This document shows, in pieces, positions 16,844-26,378 of a DNA stretch of 35,097 nucleotides. The notes under the pieces are model-generated. The model had not been told where the DNA came from. It made no database searches and was given only the letters and a program-made list of their open reading frames with translations. Source of the stretch: Pusillimonas sp. TS35 (lineage in GTDB: Bacteria; Pseudomonadota; Gammaproteobacteria; Burkholderiales; Burkholderiaceae_B); the NCBI RefSeq assembly GCF_009857885.1, contig NZ_WWER01000014.1, positions 1 through 35,097 of the forward strand. The letters are read 5' to 3'. Within the stretch, counting starts at the first letter, position 1; every line of letters begins with the position of its first letter. The position numbers and the translations under genes are program-made.

Positions 16844-17363
16844 GTGGGAGGACCTAGGGTAGTGAGGTAGGGCGGGGCGGCTAATAACATCTATGCGAAA
16901 GGAGAATTATATCGGCTATGGGGTACCGGGGGCTCGATCCAATGGGGATGTGGTGCTCGGACCATCGAACTGAGGCAGCATGAACATGCATGTTGTTTGT
17001 TGCGGCCTAGTTATTCAAACTTGCAGCGGCGCGTACCGTTCTCTTTTTTAAAGATGCTATTCAACCCCAGCTTTCCTACAGGCGCAGAGCGAAATGTCAC
17101 CATTGGACGCTGCAATTGGCACTAGACATATCTCCATGAGAGAGTTTAGTGATAATCACGCCATTATTAACGGTTGTGAACTCAGAAGGTCAGAGAAACA
17201 TCCTATTGGTATTCGATTGATGGGGGGGCAGTGGCAATTATCTATGACGCCGTGAATACGGAGGCGAAATCCCGCATCGCTAAGTGTATTGACCCACTAA
17301 TTTTATCCTCAGGTGGGTCAATGTTACACCGGCGCTAATAGCTCCGAATTGATTCGCAGAGAT
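16844..17363. other. 520-bp intergenic region with IS21-like end
   Basis: No credible gene is present. The stretch separates two minus-strand runs and must hold the promoter for the aminotransferase-led operon, but I could not point to a well-spaced -35/-10 pair. A run of seven G (17222-17228) and an inverted repeat at 17288-17322 stand out. The latter part resembles an IS21-family end. No stable hairpin with a U-run was found just downstream of the giant gene's stop. Confidence 0.5.
17288..17338. repeat. Inverted repeat resembling an IS21-family terminus
   Basis: ATTGACCCAC (17288-17297) and GTGGGTCAAT (17313-17322) form a perfect 10-bp inverted repeat with a 15-base loop. The following bases read GTTACACCGGCGCTAAT. 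A GTGGGTCAAT...TACACCGGCGC order is what I remember from the multiple terminal repeats of IS21-type elements. No istA or istB coding sequence is nearby, so only an end is left. The alternative is a simple hairpin acting as terminator or operator. Confidence 0.45.
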
Positions 17364-20300
17364 TTAAGATGGTATTTTTTTTCGAAATAACTGAATGCGT
17401 TGCTCGCAAATTTTGTATTCCGGTTTCATGCGAAGAAGGTTTCGCTGGGAACTGTCATTGATGGCCAGTGTATGCGCTCTATCTATGCTATGGATATAAT
17501 CTCCAAGATAAAAATTCTCAGCAAGGCTGCTCCAATCCGAATTGCTTTCTGTGAATATCTGAAGGGTCAAAAGATAATCTTCCATGTATCGCTGATCCTC
17601 AAAGTATTCGATCTGGGCCAACGAGACTCTATCTAGGTCCACGAGGAAGCTATGTATCGGCGCATGGTTGTGACTAATAAAGTCTTTGTACGAATATCCA
17701 TATTCGAATGAGCGACTTCTAGATAATATTGTCTGTCGTTGGCTATCATACTCACTGGAAAATACTCGGCCAAACGCGACGGCTTTGCCGGTAAGAACGG
17801 TTCTTTGTATTAGCCAATCATAGGCATCAGGAAATAATAGATCATCGTAATCCAAGATGGCGGCGTAGCGTGTTTGAACCGACAGCAGAGATTCGTTCAG
17901 CATCTTGGATCTAAGATCTCCATTGCCATTTATGGAATTGAAATGCCTGATAATGGGCTCGACCCCGTGGGAAAACGGGATGGTGCTTACCAAATCTTTT
18001 AGTTCGGTCTTTTGGTCTGTGCTCAAATCCTGGGCGGCGATGTATGGAGTAACCTTGCAGCCTTTCATGGCTGCAAGTGAATACAGTGCATTTTTTAAAA
18101 AGCGTGCGTCGGCATTCTTATGAAATCTAACGATAGTCGTGACGCTGGGAAGTGGCTGTGAGTTTGCATCATCTTGCAATATAGGGAAACAGTGCACCTT
18201 GTGATCTAGGACAACGTGCCTGTGTCGCCCAATTTGACGATCCGTGCCTAGACAGACTAAGACCGGCGCGATGCTTGCTTCGTGAGGCAACAACGTTCCT
18301 TTTTCAGTTGGAACCGCAATATAACGGCTGTACGTGTTAGGAACTACGGTGCTGCCGCTGTTATAGGCCGTCTCTAGCAACTGCTCGAGTGCGTTGGCAT
18401 CAAACAATGATACGCCCCGTATTTTTATCAAAATATCGGGTCGTTCAGTGACCGAGGCTACATAAGTGGTCTTGTGCAAGATCTCATCTGTATGTAGCAG
18501 ATTGGAGCTTATGTCAAAACTTCCTTGAAATATCGTGGATGCTTTGAGGCATTGCAAAAACTTGAGCCTACTCTGTTCGTCAGCCTCAAGTTGTCGTAGC
18601 GTGTCGTCTGCGAACTCGATATGTACGCTCAGATGCGCGGGCAAAGGCTTCGGATTTGATGGCTGACCGGCATACTTGATGCCAGCGATTGCTCTGCCAA
18701 CGGAATTCAGATAGCTATACCCAAAGCGCGTGTCTGGCTCAAGGTGCGCGCCTTCTGCCCATTCATTCCATGCGTTTACGAATATAAATCTTCTATCGAT
18801 AGGTAGATGCTTACGTGTGTATGTTATAGATGTTTCGAGCCACTTCTGAAATTCGAAGGGGGTGCTGCCATGAAGGGCCAAGGCGCCTTGGCCATAACGT
18901 GCGGTGTTATCCCAAGTCGGAACCAAGGAGCGGAAGTAGGTGAATCTCTTTGGCTCCTCTTGGTTTTTGTAGAACTCGGCGACCTCTCGGTAGGGTAGGA
19001 CGCTTCCCGTTAGTGGGTAGTATGTATGCAAGCTGGGCTTGATGTCGACTACGCCACCATTAGTCCAGTCATGAAGTACACGCTCCGTACCTGCATCCAT
19101 GTTGAAGTCGTACGGATCTGTTGCGCCGCGGGTCAAAACTGCGACAACATAAGGTTTCGGTATGCCAACACGGTTACACTCTTCTTCCCAAATGCTCAGG
19201 TATGCGGTTGGGTTCGGTATCGAGGAGGGCCGGTAGATCAATAATATGGGCCGGTCGTCGACACGTATATAGCGAGGGTCTTGGAAGAAGGGGATGAGAT
19301 ATCTAATAAACGATTGCGCATCGGCAGTTGAGTAGTCTTGTCCCAACAATATTTCTTTCTCATTGCCATCCCAGCGACGAGTCCAGTTCTCATTGGCCCA
19401 ACAGAAACAGTAGGGCATAGCAATGTCTGGCGTCGCAAGCAACATTTGAGCCGGCTTTTCTAGAATAAGCTTGCCCGTGAACCAATAATGATAAAAAACT
19501 TGGCCATGAACGCCTGATTTCTTCATCATATCTGCTTGTATACGCAGCGCCGCCGGAGACTCTAGGTCGTAGTACCCTAACGATTCGTGCGGGATATGCT
19601 GTTGAAAATGACCTTCGAATAAAGGGTTCGCTGCGCGCACTTTAGTCCATTCGGTAAACCCCTTTCCATGCCATTCATCGTTCTCGGGTGTTGGATGGAA
19701 CTGAGGCAAGTAATATGCAAGGACCTTGATGTCGGAACCGGCGACTTTATCGGAATAGTCATACTGGTCTTCATAATACCGATAGTCGGTGATGGAGTCG
19801 TACTTATGTATTCGAAGACAGATGCCATTTACCTGTTTCGTGAAAAACAATAATGATCTGTGCAACGCATTGTGGTATTCATCGCTCATAGCACCCGTAA
19901 AATCATCAAGCTTTAGTTGAGATTTTAATAAGGTTTTTATAGCATTGGACGTACTCCAAAAAGCAGGAATAATCGGATATGCTGTTTTAGGATAATCATG
20001 AATACTTAGCGTTAGTATGCGTTCAAGTAACTCTTTCGAAACTGAGTGCGCTTGACCCCAAGCGCTGCGGTCAGTCAAGTCCAAGAGGTAATCTTCAGAG
20101 AAGATAAATTTTGAATCCGTCCCTAAGCGACTGAGCATGTGCGTAATTCGTGCTTGTTCGCTAGTCAACGAGGGAAACAAGTTGTCCAGAGTGAGTGTGT
20201 AGGCCCGAAAAGCTGGGTGTGAATCAGTGGCTAGAGTAATGTTACCGACTAGATCGAATTTGGTCAGTCGAGGGCCATATTGTGCGATCAGAGAACCGAA

Positions 20301-21860
20301 AACGCCAGCACGTTCTGGAACGGTTTCAATGCATATTTGTTGAGCGTTGGATATTCTATTATGAAAGATTTCCAGCAGCTGATTCGTATCATGCTCGACC
20401 ACAGAAACAAAAAGAAAGTATGTCTCCGGGATGTTATTCAACCGCGCGACGAGCTGATTGATGTCTGCCGCGCGCGGTATATGGCAATGGATGGCTATTG
20501 ATTTCCCGATCAAAGTTTCTTTGAACGTACTCTCACTATCGAAATTTATGTAATAAGGCACGATTGAAAGTTCAGATTCGATCGATCTCGAAGTAAACGA
20601 TGCCTTTTCAGCCTCAATAACAATCGGCTTGTTTAGGCGGATTTGTAGTCCGTGTATCCCTTCGGCTTTGAATATTTGATATGCTTTTTTGGTTGCGTTA
20701 GCTATTCCGCCATATTGTTTAGCAAGCCCTTTTGCGACTCTGGTTGCGCGCACTAGGCGGCGAGCCCGATTGCCGGCACTACGTAAAGGTGCGGTTATGC
20801 GCCAACTATTGCTGTTCGTAACCATCTGAAGCTCCTCAGATGTTTTAGAGAGTAGTTGATCGCGTAATGCTATCTCACTTGCAAGTGCTTTGATTTGTGC
20901 GTCGTGTTCCACAATCTTTGTATTATATTCTGCAATTTTTTCATCGCAATTATCAGCATTGCTTCTGAGTTCATTCACAGTTCTCTGAAAATCGAGCACT
21001 TGTGCTTGCAGCGTGTCGAGAAGACTAAGAACGGGCGCCAGGCGTTGAAACTCTGAAAGCCACCGTTGAACCCGTTGATCGATTTCGACGGAATTCAGTG
21101 ACTGAGTATTTGCATTTAACAAGGTGCTATACACATCGTAAATCAACGCTGGGCAATTGCTTTCATCTTTAATGTCTTCTGCGCTGAATGTCGAGTGTCT
21201 CAAGCCTTCGTCAATGAAGTTTTGGACGTACGCGTCGACTTCTGTAACGTCTGTGGCCAACTGGAGATCCGCTGCAATCTGCTGAAGTGCAGCCTTCGGA
21301 TCTCGCATGAGCTGATCGTAATCTACAAGGGCGCGCTGATGGCTGCGACTCAGTTCAAGACTTGTCAATACATGGTCAAGCCATAGCAGATAACTCTTGA
21401 TCGGGTTGAAGCAATCCCTCTTTTTCAACGACTGTGCAACGCTAAGGGGGTTGCGAATAGTAATCAAGAAACTAGGAGTGAGACCGCAAGATTGGAAAAT
21501 GGCTTGCCATAAAGGAAGAAGCTTAGCGACTCTAGGGTCTTTAAAGCCATATACCGCCGATTTGCCAGTTTTCGCTTCGATCAAATCCACTGCTTCGGTG
21601 TATAAACCATTTTCCCGAATGATATCAATATGCTGGTCAGTAAATGGCTGCAGTGAATCCCATCTCATTCCTAGCGAATGAAGGATCCGTTCATTTAATT
21701 CCGTGATATCGTCGTCTTCCCAGAATCCTTTCGCGTTGATATGTTCCACAGGCTTCATCAGTCGATTACCAAGGTCGACTCCCATGGCTTGCAGCGCGCG
21801 GGTAATAGCGCTTGTGCCGCTACGATGCATCCCTAAAACTACAATTAATCTTCTGTTCAT
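17364..21860 (-). CDS. Giant sulfotransferase / coiled-coil / RgpF-like / WbsX / GT fusion protein
   Basis: This 1498-residue soluble protein appears to have five parts. Residues 1-240 are a sulfotransferase-like domain with the PAPS P-loop GMHRSGTS (10-17) and YGFKDPR. Residues about 285-345 are a coiled coil (EKIAEYNTKIVEHDAQIKAL) ending in SWRITAPLR. Residues about 420-690 resemble rhamnan synthesis protein F, but the usual NRGRD motif is degenerate (PERAGVF). Residues about 710-1065 are a WbsX/GH99-like domain (VLAYYLPQFHPTPEND, GFTEWTKV, WANENWTRRWDG, FVNAWNEWAEGAHLEPD). Residues about 1235-1460 look like a GT-A domain (TTIVRFHKNADARFLKNALYSL, ILDYDDLLFPDAYDW). ATG at 21860 has CAGGA upstream; the frame extends to 21917 but would overlap wzt. 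It likely assembles and sulfates the polymer before Wzm/Wzt export. Domain limits are by eye. Confidence 0.75.
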   Translation of the reverse strand: MNRRLIVVLGMHRSGTSAITRALQAMGVDLGNRLMKPVEHINAKGFWEDDDITELNERILHSLGMRWDSLQPFTDQHIDIIRENGLYTEAVDLIEAKTGKSAVYGFKDPRVAKLLPLWQAIFQSCGLTPSFLITIRNPLSVAQSLKKRDCFNPIKSYLLWLDHVLTSLELSRSHQRALVDYDQLMRDPKAALQQIAADLQLATDVTEVDAYVQNFIDEGLRHSTFSAEDIKDESNCPALIYDVYSTLLNANTQSLNSVEIDQRVQRWLSEFQRLAPVLSLLDTLQAQVLDFQRTVNELRSNADNCDEKIAEYNTKIVEHDAQIKALASEIALRDQLLSKTSEELQMVTNSNSWRITAPLRSAGNRARRLVRATRVAKGLAKQYGGIANATKKAYQIFKAEGIHGLQIRLNKPIVIEAEKASFTSRSIESELSIVPYYINFDSESTFKETLIGKSIAIHCHIPRAADINQLVARLNNIPETYFLFVSVVEHDTNQLLEIFHNRISNAQQICIETVPERAGVFGSLIAQYGPRLTKFDLVGNITLATDSHPAFRAYTLTLDNLFPSLTSEQARITHMLSRLGTDSKFIFSEDYLLDLTDRSAWGQAHSVSKELLERILTLSIHDYPKTAYPIIPAFWSTSNAIKTLLKSQLKLDDFTGAMSDEYHNALHRSLLFFTKQVNGICLRIHKYDSITDYRYYEDQYDYSDKVAGSDIKVLAYYLPQFHPTPENDEWHGKGFTEWTKVRAANPLFEGHFQQHIPHESLGYYDLESPAALRIQADMMKKSGVHGQVFYHYWFTGKLILEKPAQMLLATPDIAMPYCFCWANENWTRRWDGNEKEILLGQDYSTADAQSFIRYLIPFFQDPRYIRVDDRPILLIYRPSSIPNPTAYLSIWEEECNRVGIPKPYVVAVLTRGATDPYDFNMDAGTERVLHDWTNGGVVDIKPSLHTYYPLTGSVLPYREVAEFYKNQEEPKRFTYFRSLVPTWDNTARYGQGALALHGSTPFEFQKWLETSITYTRKHLPIDRRFIFVNAWNEWAEGAHLEPDTRFGYSYLNSVGRAIAGIKYAGQPSNPKPLPAHLSVHIEFADDTLRQLEADEQSRLKFLQCLKASTIFQGSFDISSNLLHTDEILHKTTYVASVTERPDILIKIRGVSLFDANALEQLLETAYNSGSTVVPNTYSRYIAVPTEKGTLLPHEASIAPVLVCLGTDRQIGRHRHVVLDHKVHCFPILQDDANSQPLPSVTTIVRFHKNADARFLKNALYSLAAMKGCKVTPYIAAQDLSTDQKTELKDLVSTIPFSHGVEPIIRHFNSINGNGDLRSKMLNESLLSVQTRYAAILDYDDLLFPDAYDWLIQRTVLTGKAVAFGRVFSSEYDSQRQTILSRSRSFEYGYSYKDFISHNHAPIHSFLVDLDRVSLAQIEYFEDQRYMEDYLLTLQIFTESNSDWSSLAENFYLGDYIHSIDRAHTLAINDSSQRNLLRMKPEYKICEQRIQLFRKKIPS

Positions 21861-21885
21861 TTTTGCGTTGAATCCTGCTGCTGCG

Positions 21886-23241
21886 TTAATTGCCGATCGC
21901 CAAATACTCTGGCTCACACGAGAAGTCGATTATTCCGGTAACCAAAGAGTTTGATTCCGCTACAACTCTGAACATCGCAACATCTACAATTCTGTGAAGA
22001 TAGGTTTCAGTTCCATCCACCATGCCCACGACACCTGCGTTCAGAAAATAGACACCTGCGTTCAAAGAACAGCGAAATCGAAATCTTATGTTGAAACTCG
22101 AATTTGCTACCACCAAGCCTAGATCGCTACCAGTGTCAACTGCAGTTGACGCGCCGCCGAGTTCAATGCCGGAAAGTGTTTTTACCATCATTCCAAATCT
22201 GACACGTTCTGCATATGAAGTGAATTTGACGCGGTATTCGTAAATGTAAGTTTCTCCACGTATCAAATTATTAACTTGCTCTTCGTCTCGATTCAATATT
22301 CGTGGGCAGTTGATCAGTGCGCCTCGGGGCTCATATTCTATTGTGCTAATGGGTATGAGGTTGGGGTCGAAATGGGCTCTGATCTGTTCTAAATCTACTG
22401 TTGCGATGATTGTATTATCACCCGATCGTTGGTCGTGTGTATTATTAGAGGCTAATTCTGGTGAACTGCGAAATACCTCTCTTAGTGCTTCGTATTTATC
22501 CTGCGGTGCGTAAAGTAGTTTCTGATACTTGGCAATGATGGCTTTTGGATGGCCTATTGCCAAGTTTTCTCCCGCATCCATAAGAATGGCGCGATCACAT
22601 AACTCTACAATGGTGCCGCCGGAGTGAGATACAAATAATATTGTGGCGCCAGCCTTACGTATGGCCTCTATTCGCGAAAAGCATTTGCGCTGGAAAAGTT
22701 CGTCGCCAACAGAGAGCGCTTCATCAACGATCAGGATTTCTGGGTCTACGTTGATTGCCACCGCAAACGCTAAACGTACCATCATGCCGCTTGAATACGT
22801 TTTTACAGGTTGATCAATGAAATCACCAATGTCGGCGAATTGTGCAATGTCGTCGAATCGGGCATCTGTTTCTTTATTGCTAAGCCCGAGCACCGCGGCA
22901 TTCATGTATACATTCTCGCGCCCCGTGAACTCTGGATTGAATCCAGAGCCTAGCTCCAGTAGCGCGGCTATCCTTCCATTTGTGGATATTGATCCGTGGG
23001 TTGCATTAAGTGTTCCGCATATAATCTGAAGAAGCGTGGATTTGCCACTGCCGTTTCTTCCTACGATGCCGACGGTTTCACCTCTACTTATTTCAAAGGA
23101 TACGTGCTGTAGTGCCCAGAACTCTCGGTAGTATTTCTTTCGGCCCCGCAGAATCATCTGCATGAGCCTGTCTCGAGGCTTATCGTAAATATGGAAGCAC
23201 TTGGATAGGTCATCGACACTTATTGCGACATCAGAGGACAT
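21886..23241 (-). CDS. wzt: Wzt: ABC transporter ATPase with C-terminal polysaccharide-binding domain
   Basis: This 451-residue protein is the ATPase of the polysaccharide exporter. Walker A is GRNGSGKST (61-69), the signature YSSGMMVRLAFA lies near 149, Walker B is ILIVDEALSVGD (169-180) and the switch histidine is in LFVSHSGGTI. Residues about 290-445 form a beta-rich Wzt_C domain (IYEYRVKFTSYAERVRFGMMVKTLSGIELGG). In E. coli O8/O9a-type systems this domain recognises the modified non-reducing end of the chain before export. Presence of the domain suggests that this polymer carries a terminal modification. The gene overlaps wzm by 11 bases, and the giant protein follows after a 25-base gap. 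Confidence 0.95.
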   Translation of the reverse strand: MSSDVAISVDDLSKCFHIYDKPRDRLMQMILRGRKKYYREFWALQHVSFEISRGETVGIVGRNGSGKSTLLQIICGTLNATHGSISTNGRIAALLELGSGFNPEFTGRENVYMNAAVLGLSNKETDARFDDIAQFADIGDFIDQPVKTYSSGMMVRLAFAVAINVDPEILIVDEALSVGDELFQRKCFSRIEAIRKAGATILFVSHSGGTIVELCDRAILMDAGENLAIGHPKAIIAKYQKLLYAPQDKYEALREVFRSSPELASNNTHDQRSGDNTIIATVDLEQIRAHFDPNLIPISTIEYEPRGALINCPRILNRDEEQVNNLIRGETYIYEYRVKFTSYAERVRFGMMVKTLSGIELGGASTAVDTGSDLGLVVANSSFNIRFRFRCSLNAGVYFLNAGVVGMVDGTETYLHRIVDVAMFRVVAESNSLVTGIIDFSCEPEYLAIGN

Positions 23242-24049
23242 CAGCGAACCCCTTGCGCGTTTTTTGGAACCACACGAAACCTATCCAGGCAATCATAAAT
23301 GCGCCTATTAGGAGGCCTGCCATTAAAACCCAATTAGGTTGATGCCCAAAGAACAATACCTCACGTATCTGTTCAATGATGGGCGCAAGAGGGTTTAGCA
23401 TCAGAAAAGGTCTAAATCTTTCTGGTATGGCGGAAAGCGGATAAAAAATGGGAGACAGAAACATCAGTATCGTAGTCAGGATACTGACGAATTGTGATGC
23501 ATCACGCAGATATACCCCTAATGCTGCCAACGCCCAGCTTATGCCCATTATAAAAAGTGTAAGTGGCAATAGGAGTACTGGAACCAGGATTGCGGTAGGG
23601 TGCGGGAGACCGTAAAACATCAGATACGCTAGCAGCCACACGCCTAGGCTTATGAGGGCGTGGAATAAAACAGAACCCAACGTTACCCATGGCAGAATTT
23701 CCAAGGGAAATACAACCTTCTTAACATAGTTTACGTTAGCTAGAATTGTGCTGGGTGCGCGGTTGGCGCATTCGGCGAATATATTAAAAACGATCAATCC
23801 TGAAAATAAAATTAGCGCAAACTCGGTTTTCGATTCATTTGCAGTACTCCAGCGGGCCTGAAATACCATGCTGAATACGAAGGTGTATACCGCCAACATA
23901 AATAGTGGATTGAAGAACGACCAAAGGATGCCCATGACCGACCCTCGGTAGCGGCCTATCACTTCCCGTTTGATCATGGTGAAGATCAGGCTTCGATTAC
24001 GCCATAAGCTGGTTCCCATCTCTTTTGGGGAAATCGAAAACTGTTGCAT
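23231..24049 (-). CDS. wzm: Wzm: ABC-2 type polysaccharide export permease
   Basis: This 272-residue inner-membrane permease has six predicted helices and the ABC-2 polysaccharide export pattern. The N-terminal amphipathic/coupling region IKREVIGRYRGSVMGILWSFFNPLFMLAVYTFVFSMVF and a closing segment LNPLAPIIEQIREVLFFG are characteristic. With Wzt it moves undecaprenyl-diphosphate-linked polysaccharide to the periplasm after complete cytoplasmic synthesis. The ATG at 24049 overlaps the rfbC stop as TAATG, so translation is coupled to rfbC. The residues show nothing unusual. Confidence 0.95.
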   Translation of the reverse strand: MQQFSISPKEMGTSLWRNRSLIFTMIKREVIGRYRGSVMGILWSFFNPLFMLAVYTFVFSMVFQARWSTANESKTEFALILFSGLIVFNIFAECANRAPSTILANVNYVKKVVFPLEILPWVTLGSVLFHALISLGVWLLAYLMFYGLPHPTAILVPVLLLPLTLFIMGISWALAALGVYLRDASQFVSILTTILMFLSPIFYPLSAIPERFRPFLMLNPLAPIIEQIREVLFFGHQPNWVLMAGLLIGAFMIAWIGFVWFQKTRKGFADVL

Positions 24050-24594
24050 TAGTCGAACAACTCCGCGAGTGCCAGTGGAGTCCCTTGCTCATCTTTTGTG
24101 GAAAGTGTGGGTGCGTCACGTTGAGGCCACGTTATAGCTAGGGTAGGGTCGTTCCAAGCAATGCACCGTTCGAATTGGGGAGCGTAATAATCGGTCGTTT
24201 TGTATAGGAACTCGGCTGTGTCTGATAACACCACAAAACCATGTGCTAACCCTTCTGGCACCCAAAGTTGGTGCTTATTTTCGGCGCTAAGTATGGCGCC
24301 TACCCATTTTCCGAAAGTGCGCGAGTTTTTTCGGATGTCTACCGCAACGTCGAAGACTTCGCCTGCTACCACGCGCACCAATTTGCCTTGTGGCTGTTGT
24401 ATTTGATAATGTAGTCCACGCAATACATTTTTGGCGGATTTTGAATGGTTGTCTTGCACGAAGTTGATTTTGCGGCCGATGGCTTCTTCGAATTTTGCGT
24501 GGTTGAAGCTTTCGAAAAAGAAGCCCCGCTCATCGCCAAATACTTTGGGTTCGAACAGGAAAACATCGGGTATGCCCAGGGGCGTGGCTTTCAT
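24049..24594 (-). CDS. rfbC: dTDP-4-dehydrorhamnose 3,5-epimerase
   Basis: This 181-residue cupin-fold epimerase is the third step of dTDP-L-rhamnose synthesis in the cytosol. Motifs are GFFFESFN, NVLRGLHYQ with the catalytic-base histidine, GKLVRVVAGEVFDVAVDIR, HGFVVLSDTAEFLYKTTDYY with the conserved tyrosine, and WNDPTLAITWP. Length is normal. The frame opens at TTG (24597), but ATG at 24594, one base into the rfbA stop (TGATG), is the sensible start. It is followed without gap by wzm, so rhamnose synthesis and export are transcribed together. Confidence 0.97.
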   Translation of the reverse strand: MKATPLGIPDVFLFEPKVFGDERGFFFESFNHAKFEEAIGRKINFVQDNHSKSAKNVLRGLHYQIQQPQGKLVRVVAGEVFDVAVDIRKNSRTFGKWVGAILSAENKHQLWVPEGLAHGFVVLSDTAEFLYKTTDYYAPQFERCIAWNDPTLAITWPQRDAPTLSTKDEQGTPLALAELFD

Positions 24595-25478
24595 CAATAC
24601 ACCGTTTCTTTCAAGACGCGCATTAGGTATCTGCCATAACCGTTCTTTGTCAGCGGTTTGGCTAGTTTATGCAGCTGCTCGGCGTTGATCCATTTCTGAC
24701 GGAACGCGATCTCTTCCGGACAGGCCACTTTCAAGCCCTGACGGTTTTCCAGGGTGGCGATGAATTGGCCGGCTTCTAACAGGGATTCATGCGTGCCGGT
24801 GTCTAGCCAAGCGTAACCACGACCCATGATCTCGATATTCAGTTTGCCTTGTTCTAGGTACAGGCGGTTCAGATCGGTGATTTCCAGCTCGCCCCGGGCG
24901 GAGGGGTTTAGGTCTTTTGCCAAGTCCACGACTTGGCTATCATAGAAATACAGACCCGTTACCGCATAATTGGACTTGGGTTTGGCAGGCTTTTCTTCCA
25001 GTGACAGCACCTTGCCTTCCTCATTGAATTCGGCCACGCCGTAGCGTTCGGGGTCGTGTACGTGGTAGGCGAATACACTCGCGCCTTCGGTACGTTGTGT
25101 AGCGTTGGCCAGCAACTTATGGAAGTCATGGCCATAGAAAATATTGTCCCCGAGCACCAGAGCCGACGGGTCGTTGCCCACAAAGTCCTCGCCTATGATG
25201 AAGGCCTGCGCTAGGCCGTCGGGGCTGGGTTGCACAGCATATTGTAGATTCAGGCCCCACTGGCCACCGTCGCCTAGCAGTTGCTCAAAGCGCGGGGTGT
25301 CTTGCGGGGTGGAAATGATCAAGATGTCGCGTATACCCGCTAGCATCAGGGTGGACAGCGGGTAGTACACCATGGGCTTGTCGTATACGGGCAGCAGTTG
25401 TTTGCTAATGGACAAGGTGGCGGGGTGCAAGCGCGTGCCGGATCCCCCGGCTAGTATGATGCCTTTGCGTTGGGTCAT
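24594..25478 (-). CDS. rfbA: Glucose-1-phosphate thymidylyltransferase
   Basis: This 294-residue nucleotidyltransferase joins dTTP and glucose 1-phosphate to give dTDP-glucose, the entry step for all the dTDP-sugars inferred here. It opens [37 protein letters not shown], with the nucleotide-binding GGSGTRL and lysine in the usual positions. Other marks are [28 protein letters not shown] and [16 protein letters not shown]. Length is normal. It lies 9 bases after rfbD and overlaps rfbC by one base. Confidence 0.97.
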   Translation of the reverse strand: MTQRKGIILAGGSGTRLHPATLSISKQLLPVYDKPMVYYPLSTLMLAGIRDILIISTPQDTPRFEQLLGDGGQWGLNLQYAVQPSPDGLAQAFIIGEDFVGNDPSALVLGDNIFYGHDFHKLLANATQRTEGASVFAYHVHDPERYGVAEFNEEGKVLSLEEKPAKPKSNYAVTGLYFYDSQVVDLAKDLNPSARGELEITDLNRLYLEQGKLNIEIMGRGYAWLDTGTHESLLEAGQFIATLENRQGLKVACPEEIAFRQKWINAEQLHKLAKPLTKNGYGRYLMRVLKETVY

Positions 25479-25487
25479 GGGTTTTCT

Positions 25488-26378
25488 CTATTTATCCAGA
25501 ATTTCTGCGATCATGCGGGCAACGCCTGTTGGCCATGGCGGCAGGGTCAGGCCAAACGTAGTTTGTAGTTTATGGGTGTCCAGGCGCGAGTTCTTGGGCC
25601 GTTCGGCGGGGGTAGGGAAGGCGCTGGTGGGCGCGGGAGTTATCGCTTCAGGTGCTACCTTTAGCGCCACACCGTATTGGCGGGCCAGATCCAGCACGAA
25701 GCGGGCGTAGCCATACCACGATGTTTCCCCACTGGCTACCAGGTGGTACAGGCCGGCTACTTCCGGCCTATCCCTTGCTATGCGCAGGGCGTGGGCGGTA
25801 ATATCCGCCAACAGATCGGCGCCGGTGGGTGCGCCGATCTGGTCGTCGACGACGGTCAGCGCGTCGCGCTCTTGGCCCAGACGTAGCATTGTCTTAGCGA
25901 AGTTACCGCCGCGCGCCGCATACACCCAGCTGGTGCGGAAGATCAAATGATGGCAGCCAGCCTCCTGAATGGCGGCTTCGCTTTCCGCTTTCGTGCGGCC
26001 ATAGACGCTTAGCGGACTAGTGGGATCGGTTTCCAACCAAGGGGTGTCGCCGCTGCCGTCAAACACATAATCGGTGGAGTAATGTACCAACCAGGCGCCT
26101 AAGCGCTTGGCTTCAAGTGCTAGTATGGCGGGAGCCAAGGCGTTCAGTTGGTGGGCTATATCGGGTTCGCTTTCGGCCTTGTCGACCGCAGTGTGGGCGC
26201 CGGCGTTCACGATGATGTCCGGCGCAATACTGCGCACAGCGCGCTCGACCTCATCCAGTCGGGTGTAGTTCCCGCCGGGGGCGTCGGAGCCCAGGGCGAT
26301 CAACTCGCCCAGTGGGGCCAGGCTGCGCTGCAGTTCCCAGCCCAGTTGGCCGCCTTTTCCCAATAACAGAATCTTCAT
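25488..26378 (-). CDS. rfbD: dTDP-4-dehydrorhamnose reductase
   Basis: This 296-residue short-chain reductase produces dTDP-L-rhamnose. It has the N-terminal NAD(P)-binding [39 protein letters not shown], the catalytic YGRTKAESE, and [21 protein letters not shown]. Length is typical. The start overlaps the rfbB stop by 4 bases (ATGA). The rfbB-rfbD-rfbA-rfbC transcript order is the common one in betaproteobacteria. Confidence 0.97.
   Translation of the reverse strand: MKILLLGKGGQLGWELQRSLAPLGELIALGSDAPGGNYTRLDEVERAVRSIAPDIIVNAGAHTAVDKAESEPDIAHQLNALAPAILALEAKRLGAWLVHYSTDYVFDGSGDTPWLETDPTSPLSVYGRTKAESEAAIQEAGCHHLIFRTSWVYAARGGNFAKTMLRLGQERDALTVVDDQIGAPTGADLLADITAHALRIARDRPEVAGLYHLVASGETSWYGYARFVLDLARQYGVALKVAPEAITPAPTSAFPTPAERPKNSRLDTHKLQTTFGLTLPPWPTGVARMIAEILDK

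Noticed and set aside
17222-17228. Run of seven G as a phase-variable promoter tract
   Set aside because: No promoter elements with fitting spacing could be found on either side, and the run is short.
17375-17382. Run of eight T (A8 in the coding strand) as a slippage switch in the giant gene
   Set aside because: It falls within the last few codons, so a shift would change only the extreme C-terminus.
24595-24597. TTG start for rfbC
   Set aside because: The adjacent ATG at 24594 is coupled to the rfbA stop and gives the normal protein length.
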